Source: ChocPot-Mid sp043804925 (lineage in GTDB: Bacteria; Bacteroidota; Ignavibacteria; Kapaibacteriales; UBA2268). From it: a stretch of 64,000 nucleotides of DNA. Position 1 is the stretch's first letter. Each line of letters starts with the position of its first letter. The stretch is from assembly GCA_043804925.1 (NCBI GenBank), contig JAZDIP010000036.1, positions 1 through 64,000 on the forward strand, read 5' to 3'. A program made the position numbers and the translations under genes. Positions 13,847 through 23,753 of the stretch are shown here, piece by piece. Below the pieces are notes generated by a model, which was given only the letters and a program-made list of their open reading frames with translations, made no database searches and had not been told where the DNA came from.

Positions 13847-15262
13847 ATGAGTATAATTAGCAGATACATATTGCGAATACATATAGCTCCGTTCATATTT
13901 GGAACTGTGCTTGTTATGTTTTTATTTTTATTCCAATTTCTTTTGAAAAGTATTGACCAGCTTTTAGGCAAAGGTTTGAGCGAATGGGTGATAATTCAAC
14001 TGATTGCATTAAATCTATCATGGATGCTCGTACTTGCAGTACCTATGGGTGTACTGTTTTCAACATTGATGGCTTTTGGGAATATGTCATCGGTTCATGA
14101 AACCACCATAATTAAATCAAGTGGCGGTAGTTTAATCAAAATGATGAGGCCTGTTATAATAAGTGGTGTTATTTTAACTTTGATTCTGTTTTGGTTCAAT
14201 GACGAAGTTCTACCTGAAGCAAACCATAGAGCAAAAGTATTAATGATGGATATTCAGCGCAAAAAACCGACATTTGCCATAGAATCCGGAAAATTTTCTC
14301 AGGAACTCGATGGCTATACGATTTTTGCACGACAGGTTGATTCTATTACGGGTACTCTTTTTGGCGTAACAATATATGACACCAGAAATATGAACAATTT
14401 GAACATTGTTTCTGCCGATACGGGAATAGCAAGTTTCTCCAGCGATATGTCAAAGTTAATTTTTGACCTCTACAAAGGAGAAATTCATCAGATGTCTGAG
14501 TATGAATTCAAAAATTACCGGAAAATCAATTTTGAGAAATACCGAATAATGATAAATGCAGGAGGTTTTAATTTAACAAGAACCGATGATGATATGATAA
14601 GCCGTGGTGACAGAGAAATGCATATAAGGGATATGCGGGCAATTGTAAACGAAGCATTAGCAAAAAAAAATGAATTTGATGATAAATTAAACTTACAGAT
14701 TAATAAACACTATTCATATTTATCCGGTAACAAACCTGATTCAATAGGTGATGTAATTCTAAATAGGTCAAGAACGAACAACCGGATTTCTTCGGAAGAA
14801 CAAAGCCGTGCTGTTACTTTGAGGAAGGTCCAACGAAGAATCTCTTTCCTGAAAACAAATCTTAGTTCCGATTTAATGCGAAGAGATGATTATGATTCAA
14901 AGGCAAGGCAATACGAAATAGAAATACAGAAGAAATATGCCATACCTTTTGCATGCCTTGTTTTCGTTTTAGTAGGATGTCCATTGGGTGTAATGACCAA
15001 AGGCGGTAATTTTGGAATTAGTGCCGCTATAAGTCTGGCATTTTATATACTCTATTGGGCTTGTCTGATAGGGGGTGAAAAACTTGCTGACAGGGGGATG
15101 CTTAATCCTGTTTTAGGTATGTGGGCTGGTGATATTTTAATATTTATAATAGGGATAGTTCTTATCTTCAAAGTTAACAATGAATCAATTGGAATCCCCG
15201 GCAGAAAATTTATAGCTAAATTATTTGAAAGATTTAATAAAGGTCACACAATAGGCAAATAA
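13847..15262 (+). CDS. LptF/LptG-family permease (YjgP/YjgQ)
   Basis: LptF and LptG are inner-membrane permeases that, with the ATPase LptB, extract lipopolysaccharide for transport to the outer membrane. The 471-residue protein has the family layout. There are membrane helices near residues 12-32, 48-75 and 97-115. A periplasmic beta domain follows (GKFSQELDGYTIFARQV, TIYDT). Three further helices lie at the C-terminus after a charged linker (KKYAIPFACLVFVLVGCPLG). The sequence does not say whether it is the F or G partner. Only one copy is in the window. Confidence 0.88.
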   Translation: MSIISRYILRIHIAPFIFGTVLVMFLFLFQFLLKSIDQLLGKGLSEWVIIQLIALNLSWMLVLAVPMGVLFSTLMAFGNMSSVHETTIIKSSGGSLIKMMRPVIISGVILTLILFWFNDEVLPEANHRAKVLMMDIQRKKPTFAIESGKFSQELDGYTIFARQVDSITGTLFGVTIYDTRNMNNLNIVSADTGIASFSSDMSKLIFDLYKGEIHQMSEYEFKNYRKINFEKYRIMINAGGFNLTRTDDDMISRGDREMHIRDMRAIVNEALAKKNEFDDKLNLQINKHYSYLSGNKPDSIGDVILNRSRTNNRISSEEQSRAVTLRKVQRRISFLKTNLSSDLMRRDDYDSKARQYEIEIQKKYAIPFACLVFVLVGCPLGVMTKGGNFGISAAISLAFYILYWACLIGGEKLADRGMLNPVLGMWAGDILIFIIGIVLIFKVNNESIGIPGRKFIAKLFERFNKGHTIGK

Positions 15263-15271
15263 ATAAATGAA

Positions 15272-16381
15272 TTAATTTTTGCCCAACAATTGTTTATATA
15301 AATCCAAATATTTTTGTGTTGTCACTTCAATGCTGAATTCTTTTACTAATTCCTTTGAATTATCTCCATAGCTTTTTCTTAATTGCTCATCGTTTGCCAA
15401 TTCGAGAATGGCTTCTGACAAACTTTGGCAATCTCCAATATTACATAAAATGCCATTTACCTTGTCATTGACAATTTCAGGAATTCCGCCTGCTTTGGTT
15501 GCGGCTATTGGCAAACCGACTGACATTGCGTCGAGAATGGATGTTCCCAATCCTTCTTCTTTTGAAGACAAGACAAAAATATCGAATAAATTAAGTAGTT
15601 CACCTATATCAGTTCTGAAACCTGTAAAAATAAAATTCTGCCCGATAGCTAATTCTTTTACAAGATTTTTCATTTGTTTTAGCAGTTCGCCATCTCCGAC
15701 TGCAACAAAAACAATGTTACTCCTTCTATCCAATATTTCTTTTGCTGATTTTATCAAAGTAGGATAATCCTTATGGTCTGCAAAGGCAGCTATTGTTCCA
15801 ACGACAATTTTGTTCTCAACTCCGAGCTCGGATTTCAAACTTTCGGAATTATAATTCAGATATTTTTCGGTATCCACTCCACTATGAATAGCAAAAAGTT
15901 TATTTTTATTTTTTATATACGGTTTCATTACATTTTTTATAGCTTCGGAAACGCAAACAATTTTATCAACTTTATGGGAATTATATTTCCATTTGCTAAG
16001 AAAATTTCCCGATATTTTAAAATCCACTCTTCTTACTCCAATTAATTTGGGTTTTGAATAGAAGAATTTACTTAACAAACCAATGGACAAAGAATGGGAT
16101 GAATGACAATTAATGATGTTGCAACTATTATTTTTTGCATACTTTGCAATCTTATAGGCACTTAACAAATCGAATTCATTTTTGTATTTAATTGCTGAAT
16201 GAGGATAGTTATTTTTAAAAAGTATTTTATGTATTTCAGAATTTTCCCTGCAAAAAAAATGGGAATTTATTCCTGATTGAAGCTCCCTTTCTAACAAATA
16301 CAATGCCTGCTTTTGGCCTCCCCGCCAACCGTTTTCTAAATCAATATGCAATACCTTTATTTTATTCAAATATTTTGACAT
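15272..16381 (-). CDS. Glycosyltransferase family 4
   Basis: The 369-residue GT-B fold enzyme transfers a sugar from a nucleotide donor to a growing glycan on the cytoplasmic side. The N-terminal acceptor half has NGWRGGQKQALYLLERELQ. The donor half has GTIAAFADHKDYPTLIKSA and the EX7E-type motif SSKEEGLGTSILDAMSVGLP, then GGIPEIV. It is the last gene of a tight minus-strand operon (start to 20250), 19 bp after the GT2 gene. The operon probably builds a lipopolysaccharide core or surface polysaccharide. Confidence 0.88.
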   Translation of the reverse strand: MSKYLNKIKVLHIDLENGWRGGQKQALYLLERELQSGINSHFFCRENSEIHKILFKNNYPHSAIKYKNEFDLLSAYKIAKYAKNNSCNIINCHSSHSLSIGLLSKFFYSKPKLIGVRRVDFKISGNFLSKWKYNSHKVDKIVCVSEAIKNVMKPYIKNKNKLFAIHSGVDTEKYLNYNSESLKSELGVENKIVVGTIAAFADHKDYPTLIKSAKEILDRRSNIVFVAVGDGELLKQMKNLVKELAIGQNFIFTGFRTDIGELLNLFDIFVLSSKEEGLGTSILDAMSVGLPIAATKAGGIPEIVNDKVNGILCNIGDCQSLSEAILELANDEQLRKSYGDNSKELVKEFSIEVTTQKYLDLYKQLLGKN

Positions 16382-16400
16382 TATGTTTTCCTGATTCCTA

Positions 16401-17168
16401 TTATTGTTTTCTTGTTTCGCTGATTTTCATTTTATTCATTTCCCATAAATTGATATATTTTAAGTATATACCTATTGAAGAATTAAAAGATAATAGAAGT
16501 CCGTTTTTTCCATCTAAGAAACCAAATTTAATAATATACATTTTAAAGAACTTGAGAACGGCATTACATAAAGCTTTAATTATTGAGGAATTTTTATTTA
16601 ATTCAAACTTTTCCATTGCTGACAGTACTGCATAATTTTTCATTCTATCGAAGTGCTGATTTACACTCTGATAAGTATAATGCAATATACATTCATTAAT
16701 TATACCTATAGGTTCTCTCATATCGACATATTCATGAATTATCTTTTCATTGAAATTCCCAAAATTTCTATTAAATAGTCTTAGTGGCAAATCATTTTGC
16801 CACCCACAGTATTTTATCATTTTCCCAAGATAATAAGACTTCCGATTAATTTTATATCCATTGAATTGGGGTCTGTTTAGTATTGATTGAATATTTTCCT
16901 TGAGTTCCTGACTTACTACTTCATCGGCATCAACCGATAAAATCCAATCATATTTTGCATTATCCACTGCAAATTTCTTTGTTTTCCCGAAACCCATCCA
17001 TTGTATTTCAATGATTTTGCAACCATATCTTCTGCAAATATCGAGTGTGCCATCAACAGAACCGGAATCAACAACAAGTATTTCATCAGCCCATTTTAAG
17101 GCATCCAGACATCTTTCAATGTTTAATTCTTCATTCTTTGTTATTATGGTTACAGATAGTTTTTCCAT
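16401..17168 (-). CDS. Glycosyltransferase family 2 (WaaE/KdtX-like)
   Basis: A GT-A fold enzyme of 255 residues that starts SVTIITKNEELNIERCL. It has EILVVDSGSVDGT and the metal-binding DxD motif in DWILSVDADEVVS, and ends with a C-terminal helical region containing a hydrophobic segment (IKALCNAVLKFFKMYIIK). WaaE/KdtX-type proteins add glucose or heptose to lipopolysaccharide core; the precise substrate is not readable. One base separates it from the next gene upstream in the operon. Confidence 0.88.
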   Translation of the reverse strand: MEKLSVTIITKNEELNIERCLDALKWADEILVVDSGSVDGTLDICRRYGCKIIEIQWMGFGKTKKFAVDNAKYDWILSVDADEVVSQELKENIQSILNRPQFNGYKINRKSYYLGKMIKYCGWQNDLPLRLFNRNFGNFNEKIIHEYVDMREPIGIINECILHYTYQSVNQHFDRMKNYAVLSAMEKFELNKNSSIIKALCNAVLKFFKMYIIKFGFLDGKNGLLLSFNSSIGIYLKYINLWEMNKMKISETRKQ

Positions 17169-17169
17169 G

Positions 17170-18318
17170 TTATTTTTTCAAATCACTGATAATATCCAAA
17201 ATAAGTTTCCCACGATTTTCCCATAAAAACTGTTGTGAAAATTCTGCAATATTTTCACACATCTGCTTGACTATCGTTGGATTGCTTAATAGGTAAATGA
17301 TTTTATTTGCTAAATCCTCTGTATTTCCGGGTTCAAAAAACAAACCTGTTTTGTTTTCTTCTATTAATTCCCTGCATGTAGGTAAATCGGATGCTATAAC
17401 AGGTATGTTATAGCTGTAATAATCAAACAATTTCAAAGGTGATGTCAAGTATTTGTTAAAGAAATTATCTTCTAATGGTACTATACCGATTAAAGTCTTT
17501 TCAAGATATTTTTTCAATTTGTTCTTGGGAAGCCAGCCTTCAACAATTACTTTATCGAATAAAGCCATATTTATTCTTTTATCATCGAGTAAATCCAGTT
17601 CTTGTCTACTTTTAGCACCAATTAATAATACGGTTATACCATATTCAATCAATTTAGTTGCCTCCAAAAGAGTGTCGATTCCTTTAAGTTTGTCAAAGGA
17701 ACCGATATATGTTATATATTTTTTCCTTCTTTCTCTGATGAATTCCGGTTTATTCAATCCCGTCCTTACAAGAAAAAATTTCGTATTCTTGAATATTTTT
17801 TTATAAAGTTCAATTTGTGAATTTTGCAGGCATAATACTGCTGATAATTGAGGAATATATTTTTTTTCCAATTTTTCAAATTTACGTTTTTTACTTTTTT
17901 CCAAATCATCCCTAACAGACAAGTCAGCATAAAAATCGTGAGATTCAAACAACACAGGTAAACCATATTTTTTCTTCAATTTAACAAGAAACGGAAGGAA
18001 AGTGTTCCTTCTTGTAATAATTGCATCCAGTTCTTTTTTTTCACATAAAGAACATAATTCTTTATAGTAATGTCTATAAAGAAAATAATTTGAATAGTTC
18101 TGCAAAAAAGAATGATATGTCTTAATTACTAAATTCTCAGGTACATCCAAATTAAAACGCAACTTTATAATATCATTCGGATTCGTTTGTATTTTTTTTG
18201 TTAAAAATAAATATACTTTTTCGAAATGTTTTGACATTCCAATAGCGTTGTAAAGAACAAAAGTTTCACTGGGTGAACTTGATGGTAAAATTCCTGAATG
18301 TACGTATGCAATATTCAT
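17170..18318 (-). CDS. Glycosyltransferase family 4
   Basis: A 382-residue GT-B enzyme. The N-terminal half includes TRRNTFLPFLVKLKKKYGLP and LFESHDFYADL. The donor half has ITYIGSFDKLKGIDTLLEA, the motif YLTSPLKLFDYYSYNIPVIA and ENKTGLFFEPGNTEDLA. Its ATG overlaps the methyltransferase stop by 4 bp, indicating translational coupling. It belongs to the glycan operon and its sugar specificity is unknown. Confidence 0.85.
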   Translation of the reverse strand: MNIAYVHSGILPSSSPSETFVLYNAIGMSKHFEKVYLFLTKKIQTNPNDIIKLRFNLDVPENLVIKTYHSFLQNYSNYFLYRHYYKELCSLCEKKELDAIITRRNTFLPFLVKLKKKYGLPVLFESHDFYADLSVRDDLEKSKKRKFEKLEKKYIPQLSAVLCLQNSQIELYKKIFKNTKFFLVRTGLNKPEFIRERRKKYITYIGSFDKLKGIDTLLEATKLIEYGITVLLIGAKSRQELDLLDDKRINMALFDKVIVEGWLPKNKLKKYLEKTLIGIVPLEDNFFNKYLTSPLKLFDYYSYNIPVIASDLPTCRELIEENKTGLFFEPGNTEDLANKIIYLLSNPTIVKQMCENIAEFSQQFLWENRGKLILDIISDLKK

Positions 18319-19028
18319 ATTGAGTTCTTTCTGATTAAGACGAGCAAATATGCTGCCTTGTGAGGAAATAATTTATTAAATAATTTATCTATTATAATTG
18401 TGTACTTGTTTACCGGTACATTGAAATATGCAAAAAACCTGATAGTGCGATTATTGACAATAAGCAATGTTTTAATAATGTTAAAGTTTTCTTTAATACA
18501 AGCATTGTTTAATATGTTTTTATCGAATGAATGTAAATGCCCGCTTGTATGGTAATATTTACCGCAAACATCACACTTTTTAGTTTTTACTGAAAGATTT
18601 TCCTTGTATGGAGTAGTGATTATTGCAAACCCATCTATCTTTAGTAATGAATAAATTTTTTCTATTACCCTTTTGTAATCCGGTATATGCTCTATAACTT
18701 CCTGACAGACAACTAAATCAAAATCCTTTTCATTGTATTCAAACATATCTGAATTTAATATTCTTATATTTTTGTCATTTATATTCTCTTTAAAATATGA
18801 TAGACGTTCCGATGATTTGTCAACTGAAGTTACTTCGTATTTGTTTTTTGCCAACAGGTAGGACATATACCCAGTTCCACACCCTAAATCAAGCACTTTC
18901 CTGATATTTTTTGGTAAGTAAGATATAATCTGATGGTACCTTAAAAGCTCATTCTTATAAAGTTTTGTCTTCTTTGGTGCTTCCCAAATATTATAAATAT
19001 TGTCTTTATAGTGTATGCAATCAACCAT
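18315..19028 (-). CDS. Class I SAM-dependent methyltransferase
   Basis: The SAM-binding motif I is clear (VLDLGCGTGYMSYLL), with the acidic residue of motif II in VTSVDKSSERL and the post-I motif DLVVCQEVIEHIPDY. A Cys-containing insertion (KKCDVCGKYYHTSGHLHSF) could bind a metal. The gene overlaps its neighbours on both sides (4 and 8 bp) within a glycosyltransferase operon. A role methylating a glycan or lipid intermediate is therefore likely, but this is inferred from context only. Confidence 0.85.
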   Translation of the reverse strand: MVDCIHYKDNIYNIWEAPKKTKLYKNELLRYHQIISYLPKNIRKVLDLGCGTGYMSYLLAKNKYEVTSVDKSSERLSYFKENINDKNIRILNSDMFEYNEKDFDLVVCQEVIEHIPDYKRVIEKIYSLLKIDGFAIITTPYKENLSVKTKKCDVCGKYYHTSGHLHSFDKNILNNACIKENFNIIKTLLIVNNRTIRFFAYFNVPVNKYTIIIDKLFNKLFPHKAAYLLVLIRKNSI

Positions 19029-20250
19029 TACTTGTTATGCTATTAAATATACCAACTAATTTTTCTGCCTGTTTTTTTCTGTCATATCCGTTAATAAAGT
19101 TATAATTTTCCGACAAGGTCAATTCTCCGTTCCTTTTCATTTCTATCATTTTGAGCAACTTCCTTTTTAAATCGGAAATATCATTTTCAAGAGTTAAAAA
19201 GCTATTCCCATAAGACTCTAAAAAGGTTGACAACTCACCAAATTTAGTAATAATTCCAAGAACCGGTTTTCTCAATTTAATATACTCAAATACTTTTGCA
19301 GGAAAAAATTCTGTTCCATCCATACCGGTTGCCAAAAGAAGAAGAATATCCGAACATGCAGCAATTTCCAAACATTCAAGATGTGATTTGTATCCTTTGA
19401 ATGTAACATCATCTTCAAGATTTTTATATTTTTTCAGCCATGCATTTTTTGTATTATTCCCAATCACCAGCAACTTTATTGGAAAAGATTTTACGAAAGT
19501 TTCTTTTTTTAATTCACTCATCACTTTTAACAAATTATCAATAGAATGTAGTTTGCTCAATCTCCCATAATACAAAATATTCAAACAATTCTCTTCATTC
19601 GTAATTCGTAATTCGTAATTCGTAATTGATTCAAAATCTTCGCTGTCAAATCCATTCATAATAACGGTTATTTTATCAAGACTATATATCTTTTTAAAAT
19701 TATCGGCGGCAGCTTGAGTACATACAACAATATGGTCAGCTTGATTAACTACTAATTCTTCCAGTTCTTTGTTTTTTTCTTTGTTATGAAAATCTTTAAA
19801 ACTTGGATTCTTTGTCCACTCATCACGGAAATCAGCAATCCATGGAATATTTAGACGGCTTTTAATTTTCATCGCTGTCAAATGAACTGAATGTGGTGGA
19901 GAGGTAGAAAAAATCAAATCAATTTTATAATCTATAATAATATTTTGTACTTCTTTTAAAGCAGTATATTCCCAAAACTTTTGTTTGTCAGGTACAAAAA
20001 AATTCTTCAATAATTTATTTCTAAACTCTCCGGGACAATAATCGCCAAAATCTGCTGTTTTGTATATTGCTGTCTCTTCCGGGATTTCTTTCAAAAGAGT
20101 GTTATCTGTTGTTTCTACTTTATGCTTTGAGGTTAATACAATTGACCTGTATCCATAATGATATATGTATTTAATAAATTTCACAACCCTTTGCACTGTA
20201 GGACCACCATCAGGAGGAAAATTATATGTCAAAATAAGCACATTTTTCAT
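19021..20250 (-). CDS. Glycosyltransferase family 4 with an in-frame 7-bp repeat tract
   Basis: First gene of the minus-strand glycan operon, 409 residues. The N-terminus NVLILTYNFPPDGGPTVQRV is typical of GT4 enzymes acting on surface polysaccharides. The donor half has NILYYGRLSKLHSIDNLLK and FFPAKVFEYIKLRKPVLGI. Codons for ITNYELRITNEE come from four exact or near-exact heptamers (GTAATTC, 19601-19628 on the plus strand). A change of one unit would shift the frame, so the gene could be phase-variable. It begins about 100 bp after glycogen synthase on the same strand. Confidence 0.87.
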   Translation of the reverse strand: MKNVLILTYNFPPDGGPTVQRVVKFIKYIYHYGYRSIVLTSKHKVETTDNTLLKEIPEETAIYKTADFGDYCPGEFRNKLLKNFFVPDKQKFWEYTALKEVQNIIIDYKIDLIFSTSPPHSVHLTAMKIKSRLNIPWIADFRDEWTKNPSFKDFHNKEKNKELEELVVNQADHIVVCTQAAADNFKKIYSLDKITVIMNGFDSEDFESITNYELRITNEENCLNILYYGRLSKLHSIDNLLKVMSELKKETFVKSFPIKLLVIGNNTKNAWLKKYKNLEDDVTFKGYKSHLECLEIAACSDILLLLATGMDGTEFFPAKVFEYIKLRKPVLGIITKFGELSTFLESYGNSFLTLENDISDLKRKLLKMIEMKRNGELTLSENYNFINGYDRKKQAEKLVGIFNSITSNG

Positions 20251-20351
20251 TTGAATACCTTATCATTCATTATTCGTTATTATTATATTACAAAGATAAA
20301 AAATAGCTAACATATTTGTTTCAATAAAATGTTCATTAGTCTTATCGTTTT

Positions 20352-21833
20352 TTACTTAGCTTTTCCTCTGACCTTTTCCAAAGCCCATTGAAATATTTTC
20401 ATATATTCAAGGGCAGATTTTGATGAGGAAAAATCTTGATACATTGCATTTTGCCTAATGATAGTCCAATGCGGCTCTTTGTTATAAATATTCAAAGCTC
20501 GTCTTATAGCATAAGCAAAATCGTCTGCATTATATTGCCAAAAAAGAAATCCTGTCCCTGTTCCTGTATCCAAATTGTATTCAAATACAGTATCTGCAAG
20601 ACCACCGGTGTCTCTTACAACCGGTATTGTGCCATACTTTAAGGCGTACATTTGCGTTAAACCGCATGGTTCAAATCGTGAGGGCATGAGCAGGAAATCA
20701 GATGCTGCGATAACTCTGTGTGCTAATCTGTTATGGTAGCCAATATCAATAAATGCTTTCCCGGGATATTTAAAAGCTATGTAATTGAAATAATCTTCAT
20801 ATTTCTTATCACCTGCACCTAAGATGGTTATTCTGCAAAGATTGCTACTGAGCAAACCCTCCAATTTATTGATTAACAAATCAATTCCTTTTTGCTCGGT
20901 CAGCCGGGTAACCATACCGAGAAGCGGCAAATCAAGATTATCGGATTCACTCAGACCGCGCTCCTTAAGAAAATTGTACTTATTTATTATCTTTCCCCGA
21001 ATATAATCCTTTGAATACTTCGAATATAGAAACTCGTCAATTTCAGGGTCCCATTCATGGTAGTAAACTCCATTTAGAACACCTATTAAATCATTTGCTC
21101 TATGATTCAAAATATCCTGTAATCCTTCGCTGAAATATGGGGTTCTTATTTCTTTGGCATAAGTCGGACTTACGGTTGTTATCTTGTCGGCAAACATTAT
21201 TCCGGTTTTCATTGCGTTCACCTTGCCGTGAAGTTCAAACCACGAACCCGGGTAAACTTCACTCAAACCGAATTGCGAAAAAAACGTTGCCCTGAACGGG
21301 TCGAACCATCCCTGGTATGCCAAATTATGTATCGTAAAAACTCCGGCAGTTTTCGAAAATCTTGGGTCATTCCTGTAATGAGATTTCAAAAATGCCATCG
21401 TATATGCCGTATGAAAATCGTGCGCATGAATTATATCCGGAGTAATGTTCAGAGCTTTCACTGCCTCGAATACTGCTCTGCTCAAAAAAATGAACCTCCT
21501 GTCGTTATCACCGTATTCATTAGGGTCCCCATATATTCCCCGCCTGTCGAAATAGTCGTTGTTTTCTATTAGATAAACAGGAAAATTTGAGCCGGGTAGT
21601 TTGCCATACCACAGATGGGCGAACTCCACCCACGAACCCATAGGAACATACAAAACCAAATATGTGGGGACAAAACCGTATTCGTGTATATCAATAAAAG
21701 AATATTTCGGTAGAAACAAATATGCCGATTGCCCGAATTTGCTCCATTCGGCTGGTAAAGAAGAGGCAACATCCGCTAATCCTCCTGCTTTCGCCAATGG
21801 CGCCGCTTCTGCTGAAGCAATTACTATTTCCAT
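20352..21833 (-). CDS. glgA: Glycogen synthase (GT5)
   Basis: GlgA elongates alpha-1,4-glucan from ADP-glucose in the cytoplasm. The 493-residue protein has the N-terminal substrate loop AEAAPLAKAGGLADVASSLP (KxGG at residues 15-18). It also has IIHAHDFHTAYT, GVFTIHNLAYQG, NGVYYHEWDPEID, the donor-site motif LGMVTRLTEQKGIDLL and FEPCGLTQMYALKYGTIPVV. The expected family length is about 480. It lies upstream of the glycan operon on the same strand, with about 100 bp between, so separate regulation is likely. Confidence 0.95.
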   Translation of the reverse strand: MEIVIASAEAAPLAKAGGLADVASSLPAEWSKFGQSAYLFLPKYSFIDIHEYGFVPTYLVLYVPMGSWVEFAHLWYGKLPGSNFPVYLIENNDYFDRRGIYGDPNEYGDNDRRFIFLSRAVFEAVKALNITPDIIHAHDFHTAYTMAFLKSHYRNDPRFSKTAGVFTIHNLAYQGWFDPFRATFFSQFGLSEVYPGSWFELHGKVNAMKTGIMFADKITTVSPTYAKEIRTPYFSEGLQDILNHRANDLIGVLNGVYYHEWDPEIDEFLYSKYSKDYIRGKIINKYNFLKERGLSESDNLDLPLLGMVTRLTEQKGIDLLINKLEGLLSSNLCRITILGAGDKKYEDYFNYIAFKYPGKAFIDIGYHNRLAHRVIAASDFLLMPSRFEPCGLTQMYALKYGTIPVVRDTGGLADTVFEYNLDTGTGTGFLFWQYNADDFAYAIRRALNIYNKEPHWTIIRQNAMYQDFSSSKSALEYMKIFQWALEKVRGKAK

Positions 21834-22075
21834 ACTTCGATACTACCTTTTATTTGAAATCACCAAATACAAAATTACAAAATTAGCAATAAATCCTTAC
21901 TTATCGGTTTTTCGCTCATCTTTACCGCAAGGATATTTTCGCTTTTAAATAATCCTGAATAATTATTCATTGTTATTGAAACATTTGGTAAATAAAAATT
22001 TTTTCTTTGAATAAATTTTTTTATTTCTTAATTTTACCAAAATATGATATCATTAACAATTAATTTTGAGGTACC

Positions 22076-23017
22076 ATGAAAACATTCCTAATAATTATAC
22101 AAATTCTGGTAGCAGGTGCTGTAATTATAACCGCTGTCCGTATGTATTTTACAGTTAACAAGCTTTGGAAACGTAAAAGCGACCAGGAAGTATGCAATAG
22201 CATATCTATTTTCGCATACGTTCTTGCTCTCGCCGTACATACTCCATTTATGATAAAATTTGCACTCATTGACAAGAATTATGTTATGGCAACAAATGAT
22301 GGACTTCAGGTTCTTGCATACATTCTGGTTATAATTATTGGTACCGGATTTTGGGTACGGGCAAATAAAAGAACCGGATTTTTTACTCTGGTGAAAAAGT
22401 CACTGCGATTAGAAAGTAAAGAATCAGGGCATCTTATGAAATCTCTGATTCGGCCAAGTGGCGCTCAGGAAATTATTGACATCTTAAGAAAGATTGCTCG
22501 CCTTGACAATGACCTTTCCGAATCGGAAATAAAAATAATAAAAGATTTTGCCAAAAACTGGGATATTGAAATTTCAAGCATGGAAGAATGGAAGGCATCC
22601 GAACAATCATCCCTAATGGATGTAAGGGAAAGCGTTGAAAAATACCTGAATCTTTCACCTCCGGTAAAACAGGCATCAGAGCTTCTTGACTTATTCAAGT
22701 TAATTGTAAAAGCCGACAATGTAGTTACTATCGAGGAAGAACTTTTCATAGCCGAAGCAACCGGGTTAATTAATAGCTATGTACATAAAGAAGATAATCC
22801 GAAGATGTACCAGGTTTTACTTGTTCCTCAAAAGAAAAAGAAAATAAAAGCAATGGCTGAGATTTTCCCGAATAACGAGATGGTTGACAGAAGAGGTGGT
22901 AAAGTACTTATTCAAGGTAAATATTATTCTAAGGAATTTGCCGAAGAGGTCTGTAAGAATTATATGGAACTCGGAATTTTCAGCATCTGGGAGGAAATCG
23001 AATCGATCGCAGCTTAA
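22076..23017 (+). CDS. Membrane protein with TerB-like and SPOR-like regions
   Basis: This 313-residue protein has three predicted membrane helices in the first 110 residues (FLIIIQILVAGAVIITAVRM, IFAYVLALAVHTPFMIKFAL, VLAYILVIIIGTGFWV). An acidic helical domain follows (EIIDILRKIARLDNDLSESE and LLDLFKLIVKADNVVTIEEE), resembling TerB-like EF-hand-less bundles. The end, VLIQGKYYSKEFAEEVCKNY, resembles a SPOR-type peptidoglycan-binding repeat, but the assignment is weak. ATG 22076 has TGAGG upstream. It stands alone and its function is unknown. Confidence 0.6.
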   Translation: MKTFLIIIQILVAGAVIITAVRMYFTVNKLWKRKSDQEVCNSISIFAYVLALAVHTPFMIKFALIDKNYVMATNDGLQVLAYILVIIIGTGFWVRANKRTGFFTLVKKSLRLESKESGHLMKSLIRPSGAQEIIDILRKIARLDNDLSESEIKIIKDFAKNWDIEISSMEEWKASEQSSLMDVRESVEKYLNLSPPVKQASELLDLFKLIVKADNVVTIEEELFIAEATGLINSYVHKEDNPKMYQVLLVPQKKKKIKAMAEIFPNNEMVDRRGGKVLIQGKYYSKEFAEEVCKNYMELGIFSIWEEIESIAA

Positions 23018-23753
23018 TTAATTGTTAATGGTCAATTGTTAATTGTTAATTGTTCTCCGGTTCTGCCGGTTGTTACAACCGACAGTTATGTCTTAATTTA
23101 AAATTTAAAATCAATTTAAAAATAACCACTAAAACCTTAGTAACACTAAATACTAAAGATTGCTTCATCCCGATGAATCGGGATTCGCAATGACTTGCGT
23201 GGATTGTTGCTGTCCTGCGGACAGTAAACCGATATAACCGGTCATTGCGAGGAACGAAGTGACGAAGCAATCTTTTTAATTTTACCCACTATTAATAATG
23301 AAGAACCAAAGTTTCTTTCCATCTCTTACCTTATTGCCTTTTAATTTAAAATTTAAAATCAATTTAAAATGTTTCAATCAAACTAAACCTTAGTAACCAA
23401 CCCCCAATTCCCAACTCCCAACCCCTAATCCCCGTCCCCTCAATCGCTTACAGCGAATTAGCCAAAACTAAAATATTAACAAATAATGAAAACAATATTA
23501 TTTCGTCATAGTGTTTTATTAAAAAATAAAATATTTTTTGAGATTTTTTCCTTATTATTGTTTTATTATATAATTGTTAATGCAACAATTTGAAAAATAA
23601 TTTAAAAAAAAATAAAAAAATATTTTGCTAATTAAAAAATATTAATTATTTTTAACATTATGTCTTTAGTAATGTGAATAAAAGTATATAAAATAATTGT
23701 AAAAAATAAGAAATAATTTAAAAAAATGTTTAAATAATTTTAGGAGGTTTTAC
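23018..23753. repeat. Gene-free stretch with dispersed repeats and an AT-rich upstream region
   Basis: No gene is seen. It starts with TTAATTGT-type words. The sequence TTAATTTAAAATTTAAAATC occurs twice, near 23093 and 23340, each copy followed by a related AAACCTTAGTAAC. Between them, 23155-23280 is a roughly 125-bp element with ends AAGATTGCTTC and GAAGCAATCTTTTT; a decayed copy lies at 39808-39922. The last 250 bp are extremely AT-rich and should contain the promoter for the large surface-protein gene. An AGGAGG Shine-Dalgarno lies at its end. Confidence 0.7.

Noticed and set aside
23073..23270. Minus-strand frame in the dispersed repeat at 23.1 kb
   Set aside because: It is only an open frame through a non-coding repeat whose decayed copy at 39.8 kb has no frame.
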